A stretch of DNA of 64,000 bases from Phialocephala subalpina (taxonomy: Eukaryota > Ascomycota > Leotiomycetes > Helotiales > Mollisiaceae). Below are positions 1 to 12,900 of this stretch, one piece after another. Both the position numbers and the translations under genes were made by a program. Each line of letters begins with the position of its first letter. Within the stretch, counting starts at the first letter, position 1. Location: positions 1,083,347-1,147,346 of the forward strand of contig FJOG01000008.1 in the NCBI GenBank assembly GCA_900073065.1, read 5' to 3'. The notes beneath the pieces are model-generated. The model searched no databases. It was not told the DNA's origin and was given only the letters and a program-made list of their open reading frames with translations.

Positions 1-1722
1 TCAATCTCGACTCCGAGGACTGGATGAGTTCGCACCTATGAGCTATTTGGACGTAGTATACGCATTCGCAACGAAGTTCTCATTCACCGTGTTCAGGTAT
101 TGACAGCAACAAAGTGGTTCGACAGCAGTGAATATGTGAAGTGTTTGAAGACCCGAAGCATGCAAGGTAAGGAGTACTGTTTGACTTGTCCTGTCCCTGC
201 CAGCCCTGCAACAACCAGAACAAAAGTGCACACACCAAAGGGGCAAGCGTAACATGGGTAGCAAGAAGTGCTTCTCTTGTCTTGGGGTGTTAAAGCGGCG
301 GAGGATGAGGGGTATTTATAAGATAAATTTGTCGCAAGAAAAGTGGTCGAGGGTTGCGCTTACGCTTCGTGGGGCGAGTGCTTGCCTGTTGTGGGTTACT
401 CGAGCCTTGAGGTGACGAGGGCTTCCCTCGAGCGTGAATTTGAGCTAATTTGAGGAGCCACAATGCCACACCGAATGAGAGGGGCATAAAAGGTGCCAGC
501 TTCGAGCCTTCGATTCGACAGTACTACATCTTCGGTTCCTACATGTATATGCACGCAGGAAATTCAGGGCATCTGCCCACTACCTTGCAGCTGAAGCGGT
601 GCCTACGTCACGACACTTTTTGGTTTTCGAGGCTCGAGTGAGGTTGTGGTGAAGCGAATCTACGAGACGCTCCGGAATCGAGTCCTGAAAATGACAACAA
701 GACCAGGTATGACAACTATGAAATGTAGAGCTGGAAGGCACGGTACTTGCAAGCAGACCTTGAGTACAACCGGCTTGAAGGCCCACCTAGACACGTGTGC
801 CGAAAACGCGAAGAGAGAAGGGACGCGCACAGAGCAAAAATCTCCATTAATAGTGCCCAGCGCGCCTGATTAAGTCGCGCCGGTGATACCGAGGACGAAA
901 GATCAATTTATATCCACGAACCCAAGCTAGGATTGACGACTTTTACCTCTTCTCTCGTTTTGCGCGAATACCCAACCCTACGGCGACATGGTGACCAAGC
1001 AGGCAGTGAACATAATAACACAACCGGCGATAGCCTTCGAAACAGGAACCGGGACAGGCATAAAGGCAACTAACTTCTCTCTAGGGATTTCTTCTTAACA
1101 TGTGTCATAAAATTTGAGAAAACCAGTTTCAAATTGGGGAAGATCGCACCAATTCCAACGCTAGCCTCCCACACCTAGTACGCTAGGCTAGTCACCTAGG
1201 TCCTCACCCGGCCGCGCCGGTACCAGGCCAGACCCCCGGACCAAGGAAATTGGAAAGCATGGCAGAACAATTGACAGCTGGGGCGAAGATAACAATGATT
1301 GAAACGAAGGGGAACAATTATATCTCCCTTTTGGGAGAGGCAAGATCGAGAATAATGAGCGCGCGCAGAGTGACATAAAAATAGCTCCAGGCAAAAGAGC
1401 ATGGACGTGAGCAAAGAGGAAATGCAGAACACACCTGTGGTCGCCCAAGTCCAGAATTTTCGTCTTTGCAGTGCGAGAACAGGGGCTTGATCGGCGCCAA
1501 TATATACTCGCCGCGAGGGCGGAGAAGGTAGCTTCTAGCCGTAACCAAGAGTACCGGTAGACCTTCAAGACTCCCGCTCGGGAGTGGATCTTCGAAGAAG
1601 ACTCTTCGGGCTATTCCAGCATCCTGACCAATAGATTCATCAACATCAAAAGTAGGTAGTGGTTCTCTGCTCCTTCCTCTCAGGAGAGCAAAGCTGGGAG
1701 AATCGTGACGTTGGTATCATAT
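1..1722. other. Intergenic stretch, no supported gene
   Basis: I see no gene here that I can support. Open frames are all under about 130 codons, differ in frame and strand, and have no recognisable domain or convincing splice structure. The longest, minus strand 1188-1568, has low-complexity Leu/Ser-rich content typical of chance reading. The right end holds the 3' flank of the auxilin-like gene. Confidence 0.5.
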
Positions 1723-4600
1723 CTACATGCCGTTCTGCTGCTTAAATTTATCCCACGACTCATTCAGCGTCGCAAACACAAGCGCTGCGATCATTCGTAC
1801 TTCTGTAGTCGCATCTTGAGGTAACTATATCTCATTAGAACAGTTCCCTCACTCCCCAAACCCACCACAGGGAAAGAGAGCAACATACCTTATCTGGATG
1901 CGTCTTCCCAATCGCCTTCATATAATTAATCTTCACCTTGTTATTCTGCACCAACTCATGCATCCCCACCTTCTTCCACCCGGCACCCTCCCACATAACA
2001 TTATCCAAACTCCCAATCAACGCCCTTAGATTATCCCTCTTCCCATCTCTCCAGTTGGAAATTCTCGCTTCGACTTTATCACTCAGGGCGAATTTCTCAT
2101 CGTCTGCTTTCTCGGCTGCTTGATTCGCTTCTCGTAAGCGCTTGACGGCTGCTGAGTCGTCTCCTGCACTGGGTCCAAGATCCGAGAGTGCGGAGGGTTT
2201 CGGTCTAGGAACAGCTTTTGGAGTTGCGGTTCTAGATGGTGGTGGTTTGGGAGCAAGGGCTTTCTCGCAGCGTGTTCGGCCTTGGATTGCGGTGCTGCCT
2301 CCTACACCATGTTCGACGCAGATTTTCCAGACATCGCCTGCATTCTTCCATTGCTCCATTTGCTCTAATGCTTCGGCTTTCCGCGTTAATGCCTTGCCGT
2401 AGAATTCTTTCATGTCTTTGTTGCCGCCTCCTTCGCCGGGGCCGAGATCGATGTTCTCGCCATCGCCGCGGGAGATGCCGATTAATTCTAATGCTGTGTC
2501 GGCGTCTGAGACAGCAGATTTGGGGACGCCTGTCTTTAGGCTGGTGAGAGCGCGGTTGCAAAGGAGGATGATGGTAATGGGGTGGTTGGAGGGTATTGTG
2601 GAGAGTGAGGACGAGTATGACTGGTGTGCAGCAGCGTAGTCACCACGCTTGAAATGGGCAGTTCCTGCTAATCGGTGTTGATGTGAATTAGCGAGAGCTG
2701 TAGGAGATACTGGTGGGACCTGTCTTGTTGGTGCTTTAGGTCGAGTTGGGATAGGTGTCGAGGGTTTTGAGGGGGCTGGCGATGAGCGTTGTGATGTTCG
2801 AAGGAGTTGGGGAGACCGAGAAGGCTTTGATGGTGCAGGCATTGAGAAGAGGTCAACTTCTGGTTCAGGTGCTGGTCGTGATTGTGGCTGAGGAGTAGCC
2901 TTTTTCCGTCTCGCAGGACTGACATAGGCTTCTGCTGCTTGCTCCTCGATTGCTTGCTTGCTCACGCGTGCACGCGGGTCAGGCGGCGCACTAGCACTCT
3001 GCTGCCATCGAGGTGCTTGAGACGCCCTCTCAGGAGGTGGTCTCGGCATTGATGGTGGTCGATCATGTGATTGATCGAAGCGAGGAGTTGATTGACGAGG
3101 CTCAGGGGCTGGAGCTTTCGGCTTTCTTTGTGGTCTACCGCCACCTTCCAACATAAGAGCTTCGTCTGTGACATCTGGCACTGTAGGGAGCTTGCTTTTA
3201 CCTTCAGCCGTTGCTCTCCTTTCTGCGTGTTCTCGTTCAGCAGCTTCTCGCATCCATTTTGGTTGACTTGGATCTCCAGCTCCTTCTTGCTGGAATTCCG
3301 CAACTGCTTTCTGCACCTTCTTCTGCGATGTCTTCCATAACGAGTTGGCCGTCTTCAAGAAGTTCGTACCGACAGCAGCAGCTTGTTTTGAAAAATCTGT
3401 CTCTCCATTTGGCGATCGGTTGTCTTCTCGTCTTGGCCGCGATCCATCTCCGCCTTCCTCTCGCATCCATGCCGGTTGTTGTTCTCGCCGCGAAGCATCT
3501 CGTGATACTTCTCTCCTCTCTTCATTCGATGCTGTGCCATTATTCCGACTCGAAGTACCACCTTGTTTCGCCTTCGCTTGCCGATGTGCATCGTTTAGTA
3601 TCCACCCTACCGCAACTTGAATGTCCAACCCAGAACCACTCTCCGTCAAAGCTCTTCTTGACTGTTCCGCTGAGAACCCCATATCCACCAGCTCCGCCAC
3701 CGCCTTATCCCACGGATCATCCGATTCTCCATCCGAATCTGGTGTCGGCGCAGGAGCAACCTCTTTCTTTGGAGGACTCGCTCTCCTAACTTCCTCCACC
3801 GGCTTCGCCAAATCTCCCAAAAAGTCATCATCATCTGCCATACTCGTAATCGGTGCCGGCGCAGCCCTCTGCTTCATCTGCCCCAAACCAAACGGATCAT
3901 CGTCGTCTCCCAAATCTCCCCCAGGACCTCCACCTTGTTCCCAAGCCTGCGGTCGGCTCAAATCAACCGGCTTACTTGTTCCAAAACCAGGTGTGCTTCT
4001 GCCACTCGCAGGCGCTGATGGAGGAGGTGGGTAATAACTCGATTTGTTGACCGGTGCATCTGCGCTGAAAGCAGCAAACAGATCCTCATCTCCCCCATTC
4101 GCATTCGACCCGCCATTTGAAGCTGGAGACGACGCTCTTGCAAAATTCGCTGGCAGAGGTTTGAGGGCCGGTGTTGTGCTCCGCGAGTTTATCGGTGGTG
4201 TCCCAGCCAGACTTGGGCTTTGCCCCTTACTTCCCAGTCCATCCCAGAACTGATTATTGCCAAACTGTGCCTGGTATTGCTTCCGTTTCTCCTCTTCCTG
4301 TTTCCTCTTTTCTGCTTGGAGTTTCTCTTGTTGCTGTTGTAGTGTCAGGGTATTTTGTTTCGAGGAGCCGAAAGATACGAGGTTCGAGAAGCTGTCAGGA
4401 GTTGAGGATTTGGGCGGGGCGAATGGTTTTGAGGCGGGCTTCAAGGCTCCTGAACCTTGGGCTGAGAGGGGAGTGTTTCGGCCGGAGGTTTGGGGAGGGG
4501 GTGTTGGTCGGAGGGAGGGGTAGTAATTTCCAGTTCCTGCTGGGACTTTGGGGGTGGTGGTGGAGGTGGCAGACCAGTCGAGGCCGTTCAGGTCATCCAT
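1723..4600 (-). CDS. SWA2: Auxilin-like clathrin-uncoating J protein (SWA2 type)
   Basis: This protein recruits Hsp70 to strip clathrin from coated vesicles in the cytosol. The model has two exons, 1889-4600 and 1723-1824, with a 64-bp intron (GTATGT...ATATAG). It encodes 937 aa. The N-terminus is Ser/Pro-rich and disordered, with a Gln/Glu/Lys helix near residues 88-112 and a DPF motif near 235-237 suited to clathrin or adaptor binding. A UBA domain lies at about 296-338 (DKAVAELVDMGFSAEQSRRA), and TPR-like repeats at about 640-760. The C-terminal J domain carries the HPDK motif at the exon junction. Reading through the intron would cut the J domain after HPDK; splicing restores its last helix (AALVFATLNESWDKF), which supports the model. 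The UBA-TPR-J order is that of yeast Swa2/Aux1. Start is the first ATG (MDDLNGLDW). The family assignment is firm. Confidence 0.93.
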
Positions 4601-5000
4601 TTTCGGTGGAGTTGTAGCTTTAATTTGGGCATTTAGTTATGGTGAAATGTGTTATGAAGTCATTGAGGTCGTTTGGAGCAGAGAATGTGAGATATGAAAG
4701 ATCTCGTGAGCTTGATACTTTCATGGGAAGTTTCGCTGGCATATCGAGTGTGGTTACGGTCGCTGCTGCCGTCCGTATTCGTTAGCGCGCGGCTGAAGGT
4801 GTTCTAAAAAGCATCACGTGCGTGCCTTTCATAATCATCCTCCAACTTTTCCTTCCCCAGAAACTGTTACTCATCTATCTTCTTGACTGTATAGTAAGAT
4901 TGCTACTCTTTGGCTGTTCCAGTGTGGTTCATTCGCTAATCTTGAGGAGTATCTTAGCCTAATTTGCTCACATCGCCTTCTCCTGTCCAAATTTTCCGAC
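4601..5000. promoter_or_regulatory. Shared divergent promoter region
   Basis: This 400-bp gap separates the start of the minus-strand auxilin-like gene from the plus-strand start of the next small gene, so it must hold both promoters. A CACGTG-type E-box core (ATCACGTGCG) lies at about 4814. I see no clear TATA box. Confidence 0.35.
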
Positions 5001-5343
5001 ATGCATCACATCTACGACGATCCTCTGCTCAAGAGCCTCTTGGTAGAACCCTTCCTCATTCTCGAATGAAGATAAAGATTCTAATGTACAATAGAGCTAC
5101 CTCCCAAAGAGCCTCAGAGATCCTGCCGTCATCGTCCCAGCCATCGTCACATTCTATGTAATCTTCCTCGGTCTCTGGGTCATGGGAGCTCTAAGCTGGC
5201 AAGGAAAGAACATCAAGAAAGCAAAGGATCAAAAGAAGCATGAGCAATTTCAATTGGATTCAGATGATGAGAAGGATTGGGCAGAGTTTCAAGCTAGCAT
5301 CAGGCCAGAGGACAAGTTGAAGCCGGAAGAGAAGGATCAGTAG
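5001..5343 (+). CDS. Small single-span membrane protein, 96 aa, function unknown
   Basis: I do not recognise this family. Two exons, 5001-5042 and 5095-5343, join across a 52-bp intron with a TTCTAATG branch point and an ACAATAG acceptor. Unspliced, the frame stops at once, so the gene is hidden from simple ORF finding. The product starts MHHIYDDPLLKSLL, has one hydrophobic span at about residues 25-48 (VPAIVTFYVIFLGLWVMGAL), then a charged Lys/Glu/Asp-rich tail. Topology (inference): short N-terminus, one membrane span, soluble acidic-basic C-terminus. It lies between SWA2 and another tiny membrane protein in the same orientation. The open frame across the splice and the codon-like composition support a real gene; the function is open. 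Confidence 0.6.
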
Positions 5344-5691
5344 CTTCTTGTATCATTTTAGGAGTTGAATATAGACCTTGATCTCTTGTATATACCCGGA
5401 ACTGAATATAGCATTGGAAAGGGCCTTTTGTCCTCGTTCCTGAACTCAGAATTTGACTTATAAAAATTGTGATGCGTCACGTGTTGGGTGATGCAGAAGA
5501 ATTTCTTCGGTGACCTTATCATATCTCCTGTCCATACTCGGATCCCGATACAACCATCAGACTTGAGTATGGATCAGATAGAGTACACACGACCGTAGAC
5601 ACGTATTTAAGTGTACCTAGGACAGTGTACCTCAACTCAACACCCTTCACGATCCGACATCAGATCAATATCCGTCCTCCAGATCTCCAGA

Positions 5692-6013
5692 ATGCCACCC
5701 CCAGCCAGCAGCGAAGGCGGCGAGCCTCTCGCCTTCCCTGATATCAATGTCCCAAATCCAGCCAAATTAGCACAAAGCGGAGTGTCAAGTCTCATCGTGA
5801 GTTCATTGATTCTCAACATTCACCTATTGCGTTGACAGTCAAAAGGCCACCTGGATATCCGAAGCAGAACGGTTCCCAGAATGGGGCTACGACCACAGAA
5901 TGGGCATCAGCCTCGCCGTCGTCGCTGTCGTCCTAGTAGCATTCTTCATCAGACGCTCCCAGCAATACGAAAAGGAACTGAAAGCCATGGTCAAGGAAGC
6001 AAAGAGCCAATGA
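5692..6013 (+). CDS. Small single-span membrane protein, 91 aa, function unknown
   Basis: Two exons, 5692-5796 and 5846-6013, are joined by a 49-bp intron (GTGAGT...CAAAAG). The CAG eight bases upstream of the chosen acceptor would put the second exon out of frame. The product starts MPPPASSEGGEPLAFPDINV, has a helix-like segment (ATWISEAERFPEWGYDHRMG), one membrane span (ISLAVVAVVLVAFFI) and a basic/acidic C-terminal helix ending KEAKSQ. I do not recognise the family. Its size and layout recall small mitochondrial or ER membrane subunits, but that is a guess. It is the second tiny membrane protein in tandem, about 350 bp after the first. Confidence 0.58.
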
Positions 6014-7260
6014 GGATTTTTTTTCATTGGCAAACGCGGAGAGAGAAGAAAGTCGTTAGAGTTCGAATGAGTTCGAATGGGCGTGAAGGCGTTACAATGA
6101 TGTCTCAAAATATCATCTTCAGATTCACCCTTTTGTGCTACATTTCCATGGACCTGATTCGTGTATGCTATGTATAGAGAGGTGTCCAGTTTCATGGTAC
6201 CTCAGGGTCCAGTTACGGTAGCTATCAAATAAACCTAAAGCTTGAATCGCATGCCTTTGCACGGACGAGGATTGTCTGTCTTGGTACACCTAGAAGGATT
6301 GGGGGCTGACTCGAGGCCCTTGAGAGGACGGTTGTCCTTTTCCAACAGTTCGTTCCCTGACTCTCTCATTCGCTCCCCCCTTCTCGAATTGTTCTCGGAC
6401 GGAGCCAGAAGCTGCACCGTGAGCGGGACGAGCCATCTTGGGGTAGCGCTCGAGACATAAACTATCGAACCCCTCCTCAGCTTGTCTTCCAAATCCTCTC
6501 CTTTTCTTCTCTGCCGTTCTCCAGAGCAGACTACTTTGACTTTACCAAGTCCTCTTCAACCTTCCATTTCTGCAGCAATCAGTCCACATCAACTCTCCCA
6601 TCCACATCGGTACCATCCGCCGTTTGTCCCCCATCCCACCAAACTCGCAAGAACAAACGAGACCGCAGGGATTCCTCGGAAGAGAGGATTGTTCCTGCAT
6701 ATCTACAACCCTGTTAATAACAGAATTGGGCTAAGGCTCCGACGCAGATATCACGTTGCAGGGCCAACTTGCAGCACTGGGTAGCAAAGAACACTCTGTT
6801 GGGTCTTTCTCCCGTCTTCTCGAGCGCCGGGAAGGTCTGGTCGCATTCCGCGAGCATTCGCCCACCCGTGGTTTTGGTAGTGGGAGTGGAAAATAGGGTT
6901 CTTGGCGTCGAAGTCGAGATCTTGAACCCCTGAATTCTCGAAAGGGAAGTTGACCAACACGTTTGGCCACCCCGAAATTCACTCGGGCACTACTTCAATC
7001 TTCTTTTTCCAAAACAAACAAACAAACAACAATAACAACCACCACAACAACGAAGTCGCGTCGCAACCTTCGAGAACAAACCAAGTCAACTCTGTTCCCC
7101 TGACTCTCAGACACCAATAGGAAACACTGCCACGGCTGTCCCGGGGCGATCATTTGACAGCTCAGACTACCGAAACACTGCTCACAGCTTATCACGACAC
7201 GGATAAGCTCCAGCGAGACACACGTACACATTCCACCCACTCTAGAGTCACGACGTCAAC
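6014..7260. other. Intergenic region and long 5' flank of the DUF1688 gene
   Basis: No supported gene. ORFs on both strands are short and unspliced. The part nearest the next start is rich in CAA/AAC, as in many fungal 5' UTRs. Confidence 0.45.
7011..7051 (+). repeat. CAA/AAC simple repeat in a probable 5' UTR
   Basis: An imperfect run of AAAC, AAC and ACC units lies about 210 bp before the ATG of the DUF1688 gene. Such unstructured CAA-rich leaders are common in fungal 5' UTRs. Confidence 0.6.
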
Positions 7261-8927
7261 ATGGGTCTCTTCTCCCGCAAAAAGGGTGCTTCCTCGACAA
7301 CCAGCGGCGGATCACAAAAGAACTCACCCAGTCTTGCAGAGATCGATTCTATGTCCTCGCAATCATCCCTCAAATCACCACAAACTCCAGGCTTCTCCAA
7401 GATGTCCATTCCCCCCACTATTCCCAAGGTCGCATTGCCAAAGGCTCCAGATCCACTTGTCGACCCAGCTGGATACCTGAGAAGCATTGGCGCTGTGCGA
7501 GAAAGAACTGCGCTTGTGTTGGACAAGGCGAGGAGGAATCAGTTGAACCATTTCGATGTCGACATGGGGAAATTTGAGGATACTACCAGATTTGTTGTGT
7601 CAATTATCAAGGTGGGCTTACCTGCTGTGCTCCCTCTTGTGCTCTGCTAATACATTTACAGCGCGACTTCTTTCCTGATTATGCTAGTATTCCTCCTCAT
7701 GGCAGATGGCAACACTTCAATGTGGGTGGAAAGGATAGGATTGCGGATATGCTCGCCAGCTGGCCCTCTTCAGTTGACCCCTCCGAGCGCTGTCGCAGAC
7801 TCCTCGACCTCTTCCTCGTTTCGGTACTCCTCGATGCTGGTGCCGGAACAACATGGACATACAAGAGCAGCAGTGGCAAGATGTTTAGGCGGAGTGAAGG
7901 ATTGGCAATTGCAAGTTTGGAGATGTTCCAGGCGGGCCTGTTCAGCAGCAACTCGAGCCAGCCGCACCAAGTTGACGGAGAGGGGTTGAGGGGTTTGACT
8001 GTTGAGAAGATGGCCAAGGGATTGCAGGTCTCGGAGTACAACCCAATTGCAGGATTAGAAGGTAGAACAGGACTTCTGATCCGACTGGCAGACGCTCTCA
8101 ACAACCAGGATCTGTTTGGCGCTGATGCTAGACCCGGAAACATGCTCGGTATGCCCAATTCCGCTCCATCGCTCTCTCCGTGCTGACCTTCTAGACTACC
8201 TAATCTCCCACCCTACCACTCAAGCCTCTTCCGTCCCTATCGTCCTCCTCCCGACGCTCTGGTCAGTATTGATCGATGGTCTCGGTCCCATCTGGCCTGC
8301 TTCCCGAACAGCTATCGATGGTACATCGCTCGGCGACGCCTGGCCACTCTCGACCATGCCATCCGACGCAACCACACAACCATGGGAAACCATCGTACCC
8401 TTCCACAAGCTCTCACAATGGCTCTGCTACTCCCTCATGCAGCCCATGTCCAAGCTCATCCATATCCACTTCGCCGGTGCGGAGTTGATGACTGGTCTTC
8501 CTGAATACAGAAATGGAGGGCTCTTCATTGATACTGGTGTCCTCACTTTGAAGGCAGATGATGAGAAGAGAGGTCTTGCTAGGTTTAGGAAGGAGGGTGA
8601 GTTGAGCGGGAAGGGTAGCATGGAGGTTGTGCCGATGTTCACACCGGATGACGATGTGATCGTTGAGTGGAGAGCTGTCACGGTTGGGTTTCTAGATCTG
8701 CTGCTCGAGGAGGTGAACAATGTCTTGGATCTGCAAGGGGTGGACAAGCTGAGTTTGCCGCAGATGTTGGAAGCGGGAAGCTGGAAGGTCAGTTCTATTC
8801 CGGTTCTAAGTTCGCGGCCCATCAATGCTAACATGATCATCAGGGAGGTCGAGAAATGGCCGAGATCTCGAGACCGAATACCCAATGCCCTCCAATCGCC
8901 ATTCTCAGCGACGGAACAGTTTTCTAA
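7261..8927 (+). CDS. URC4: DUF1688 / Urc4-type uracil catabolism protein
   Basis: Four exons (7261-7611, 7662-8148, 8195-8787, 8844-8927) encode 504 aa. All three introns are GT..AG, 46-56 bp. The first ~55 residues are Ser-rich and basic (MGLFSRKKG). The rest is one DUF1688 domain with the expected blocks in order: IPPHGRWQHFNVGGKDR, LVSVLLDAGAGTTW, RRSEGLAIASL, GLGPIWP, PFHKLSQWLCYSLMQP, TGLPEYRNGG and the terminal AILSDGTVF. DUF1688 includes yeast Urc4, needed for uracil catabolism by the URC pathway in Lachancea; its reaction is not established. The C-terminal block appears only after the last intron is removed, which supports the structure. The extra N-terminal tail is unusual for the family. 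Confidence 0.9.
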
Positions 8928-9906
8928 TCTTGCCTGTACACCCTACACCACACAATCCTCACACCATCTCGATTCCCATTTGGCTTTCGACTTGGTTATT
9001 TATTGCTTGATATCGCATATTGCGTATATTCTTGCTTGTCTAAGTACGAAAAGCTTGCCCTGATTTTTGCCACAACGAGCTTCGGATAGCTATAGCACTG
9101 CAAGTTTCAACACATTGCAGATTTCGAGACTTTCTGCATATGTTGCAGAAGGGATATGGGGGGGTACTGATTTTTCTGCACGATGGATGATGGATGAATT
9201 GGGGAAGGGGAATTGCCTCCCTCGCTATCAATCATACCTTAGATACCCTCTTGTGTGATCCTAGGGATGCACACAAGTTACGAAAATAATTGATGATGAT
9301 TTCTGAAGTTCTCGGTCCCTTCTCGAGCTCGTTCGTCGAGGGTTGATGAGGAGTGCCAAGCCACTAGTGCGCAAGGACCCTAACTGAAGGTTATCAACCT
9401 CATTTGAGATTTCATCCTACTTTCTTCTTTCCCCACCAACACACACCGACAGTCGGATGATCTAGCTTATCTATTGTTCATACATTTATTAAATTTCCAG
9501 GCACGATGGGCTATTTTCTAACACTGCAACGGTCTCAACTGCAGGGCCCCAAACGTGACACCCACTGATCGCGCGGTATACTGCTCCGAGCGATTCAAGG
9601 AGGGGATCCATCGTCCAGCCCTCCAGCCTTCGTGTCTTTATTCTCGATCAAGGAGAGGATTTACATACATCCATAGACGCAAGACTGCCCTCTTTGTTTG
9701 TTTTACTTCGGCAATGGGGCCCCATCTTCCTCATTGGCTCACCGAGGCTGCGTCAAAGCATCACACACGCGCGACTAAATGACCACAGCCACCACCATGA
9801 AATTTCGCTGAAGCTTCGCTCTTCTCTCAGTCCTCTCAGCTGAAGCTGAACAACACCTTCTTTGGCATACTCCCAAGGGGTACTTCTGGCATGCTCTTAC
9901 TCCAAG
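8928..9906. other. Intergenic, no supported gene
   Basis: Only short overlapping ORFs and no recognisable domain. The last ~100 bp are the leader of the next gene. Confidence 0.4.
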
Positions 9907-12900
9907 ATGGGGCTTCTCAACTCCCTCGGCGATTTTGCAGAATGGATGTCAACGTCCCAAAGGAACAACAACTTTTACCTTGTCAGAACACCTTTATTCA
10001 AACAATTCCTAGACATATGCGTCTGGAATTATCCCGATCCATTGGACCTATATGCATGGAGCTACGAGATTGTGCCAATGTACTTCTTCGCTGGAGCCAT
10101 CGATTACGGCATCATGACATTCTTCATCTCGCTTTATTCACAATTTACGTTCGCGATGATTTCTCACGCCACGCCCGGTACGGCGCCAGCTTTGCTGACC
10201 AAGCTGCAAAGTCCTCGTTCGAGCGCCTTTCAAGCGCTGTTTCTGTTCAGTTTTGTATTGCGAGCGTGGAACCTTGGGCTTGGAAATATCAAGAGGACCT
10301 GCAATTTCCATTCTTTCCAATGGACTGAGATGCGAAGATTGACGGTACTTATTCTCCTGCTATGTCCAGCACTGTTCTGGAATTGGTTCCTGGAAGTTGC
10401 ATTTCGCATCTTCAGACTAGATCGAGACCGGCCATGGCTCGTGCAGCTTTTCTGGCTCATACTTAGTCGGGATTGGGACATTGCACAATTTCACTCAAGC
10501 TTCTATCTTAGCAAGGGGGTCGAGACCCTGGGGCAAGAAAATGCTGCGAGATTAAATGAGACATGGGGAGGCTTCGTTAAAAGGGCTACTATGACCACGT
10601 TGATCGCTACACCGCTGGAGATGTTTGTGAAGAATCTTCCATATATGGTTGTGGCGTTGGTCTTTGCGGTGGGACGAAACGGGCCTGCCATAAGTACCTT
10701 CCTCCGGAGAGCGGTCGGAAAGCTGAGAACTTTATCACTCGTGGAAAGGTTCCTGGCCATTGATGCAGCCATGTCTGCCAGAAGAGACCTTTTGCTATTG
10801 CTGCTGATTCGGTCCTTCCGCAGGGGAAGAATTTCCTGGAGCATATCGAAGTTTTCGAAGTAAATTGCCAAATTACGTGGATTTTCTAATGCAAATCTCA
10901 AGCCGATCTTGTTAGCACTCCAGCGATGCGTTGTATCTGTTCTCCGAAGATCTCTACAATATACCAAGACTCTTCGCCAATATTCTCGACTGGTTCCGTA
11001 CTTCAAGACTGTCAGGATCAATTCAACTTCCGAAGCACTACCCGCTGGTCGATTCCGACTCCTGCAGCTCGAACCTTCTGCCTATGATGACGCACCTGTC
11101 ATCTGCGCCCTATCATGGCACGAACTCGAATCCAAGCCATTATACACAGCCATCTCCTATGTGTGGGGCTCAGACGAGCAGAACTCGACGATCATACTCA
11201 GTGGGAAGGAGGTCAAGACCACTGCTTCAGCTTGGTTGATGCCATGGGCTCATCTCGGTTCTCATTAGATGCACCAGAGCCCGCATGGGAAGCATTGCAA
11301 AAACTGCTTACAAATCCATGGTTTGAACGCTCATGGGTTGTCCAGGAGGTCATGTCTGGTAACATAATAGTGCGCTATGGAGATTCGCAGCTTGATTGGA
11401 CGGTCCTCTCTCAATTTGCGATGGCAGTAGAACGCGATATACACTCCATGGTCAAGTTGCACCTTCCATTGGAGAGCAACGATCGATCTTCTCTCAAGGG
11501 CGGCACTCTCAAAATCAGTTACATTCGTATCATGGAGGAGTTTCGCTCAATGCGTTCCGGTAACGACAGGCACCTTTCACTTCTCTTCTACCTAGTCCGG
11601 ATGTTTCGCTCTACCTCCAGATTCAAAGCTACAAACACGCAAGATCGAATTTACGCCCTTCTGAACCTCTCGGGTCTCGCCAGGAATGCAGACTTCAACA
11701 CCCTTCTCAGCAAAAGCGACTTGCTTGGCAACAAGTGTCCGAAGAACACTCCACACTATCACGCAAGACTCTCCGAATTCTTCACTACCACCGCCAAACA
11801 TTTTCTTTGCTCTGGCCCACAAAATCGACGACTAGACTTCCTAACCCATGCAGGAACGTGCTACACCTATGGTAAAACGCGACTCCCAAATATTCCATCA
11901 TGGGTACCGGACTGGAGCCTCGAAGACCCTCCTTTTATTCCCTTCATCGGCCACGATGGCACGCTTGAACTCCTACAACATCCCAGACTGAATGGGATCC
12001 TAGAAGACGTAGCAAACCTGCAAAGTTACGACGAGATCAGCTTCAGCGGACGACCCAAGCAAGAAGCAGCCCGAAAGAAACTCAACTCTATGGCATCCGA
12101 AATGCTCGAGAAGACAATGTACCGAGCCGCGAAGGAAACTCTTCCGAGCTACAACATTATTGACAGTCCCAGCCTTGGAAGAGATATCCTTGAATTGAAA
12201 GGTGTATTAATCGATGGTATTCACAATATCAGCAGCATCGACTTCCTTAATTCAAGGCTTGGCCCAACATTGTTTAATGACCCAGCAGCAATCAGCCATC
12301 TCAGAGATCTGAATTCTACCCTGACATCTTGGCTTGAGCTCGCATACTCCACTTTCCACCTCAGTCACGAGATCGATAATCCCACCACCCGTCTAGCACT
12401 CCACGAAGCATTCGAACGTACACTCTTAGGAGATCTTTCACATTCGACCTTCGATTTTACATTACCTAAAGCCCCGATCCGTCCCGCTCCTCGTGAGGAT
12501 TTGGGATATGCTGCACGGCTGATCTCGTATTTTCGAGGACTTACAACGCTAGATGATTTCTTTGGCGGCAAGGAAAATTCGGGGAAGTTGTTTGCGGAGT
12601 GGATTGTCCATGTCGGGACTACATGTGGCGGCCGTGTGTTTGGTATTACGGAAAAGGGAAGGATGGGGCTATTTCCTGTGGGCTGTGCGGTTGGGAATGA
12701 AGTATGTGTCTTTGAAGGGATCGGGGTGACGTTTGTTCTGAGGAGAATAGGAGAGGTCGAAGGGAAAGTCAAGGAGGAGAGAGAAGGCAGTGGAGCTGAG
12801 GCATTCCGGGAGGGCAGTAGTGTGGAGAATGAGGCTAGAAAGAGCTTTTACGAGCTTGTGGGGGCTGCTTATGTTCATGGTGTTATGGATGGCGAAGCGA

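Noticed and set aside
1188..1568. 126-codon minus ORF
   Set aside because: No domain, no splice support, two other open frames over the same bases.
3211..3789. 192-codon plus-strand ORF over the auxilin-like gene
   Set aside because: It is antisense to a well-supported gene and shows only low-complexity Leu/Ser/Pro composition; a shadow frame.
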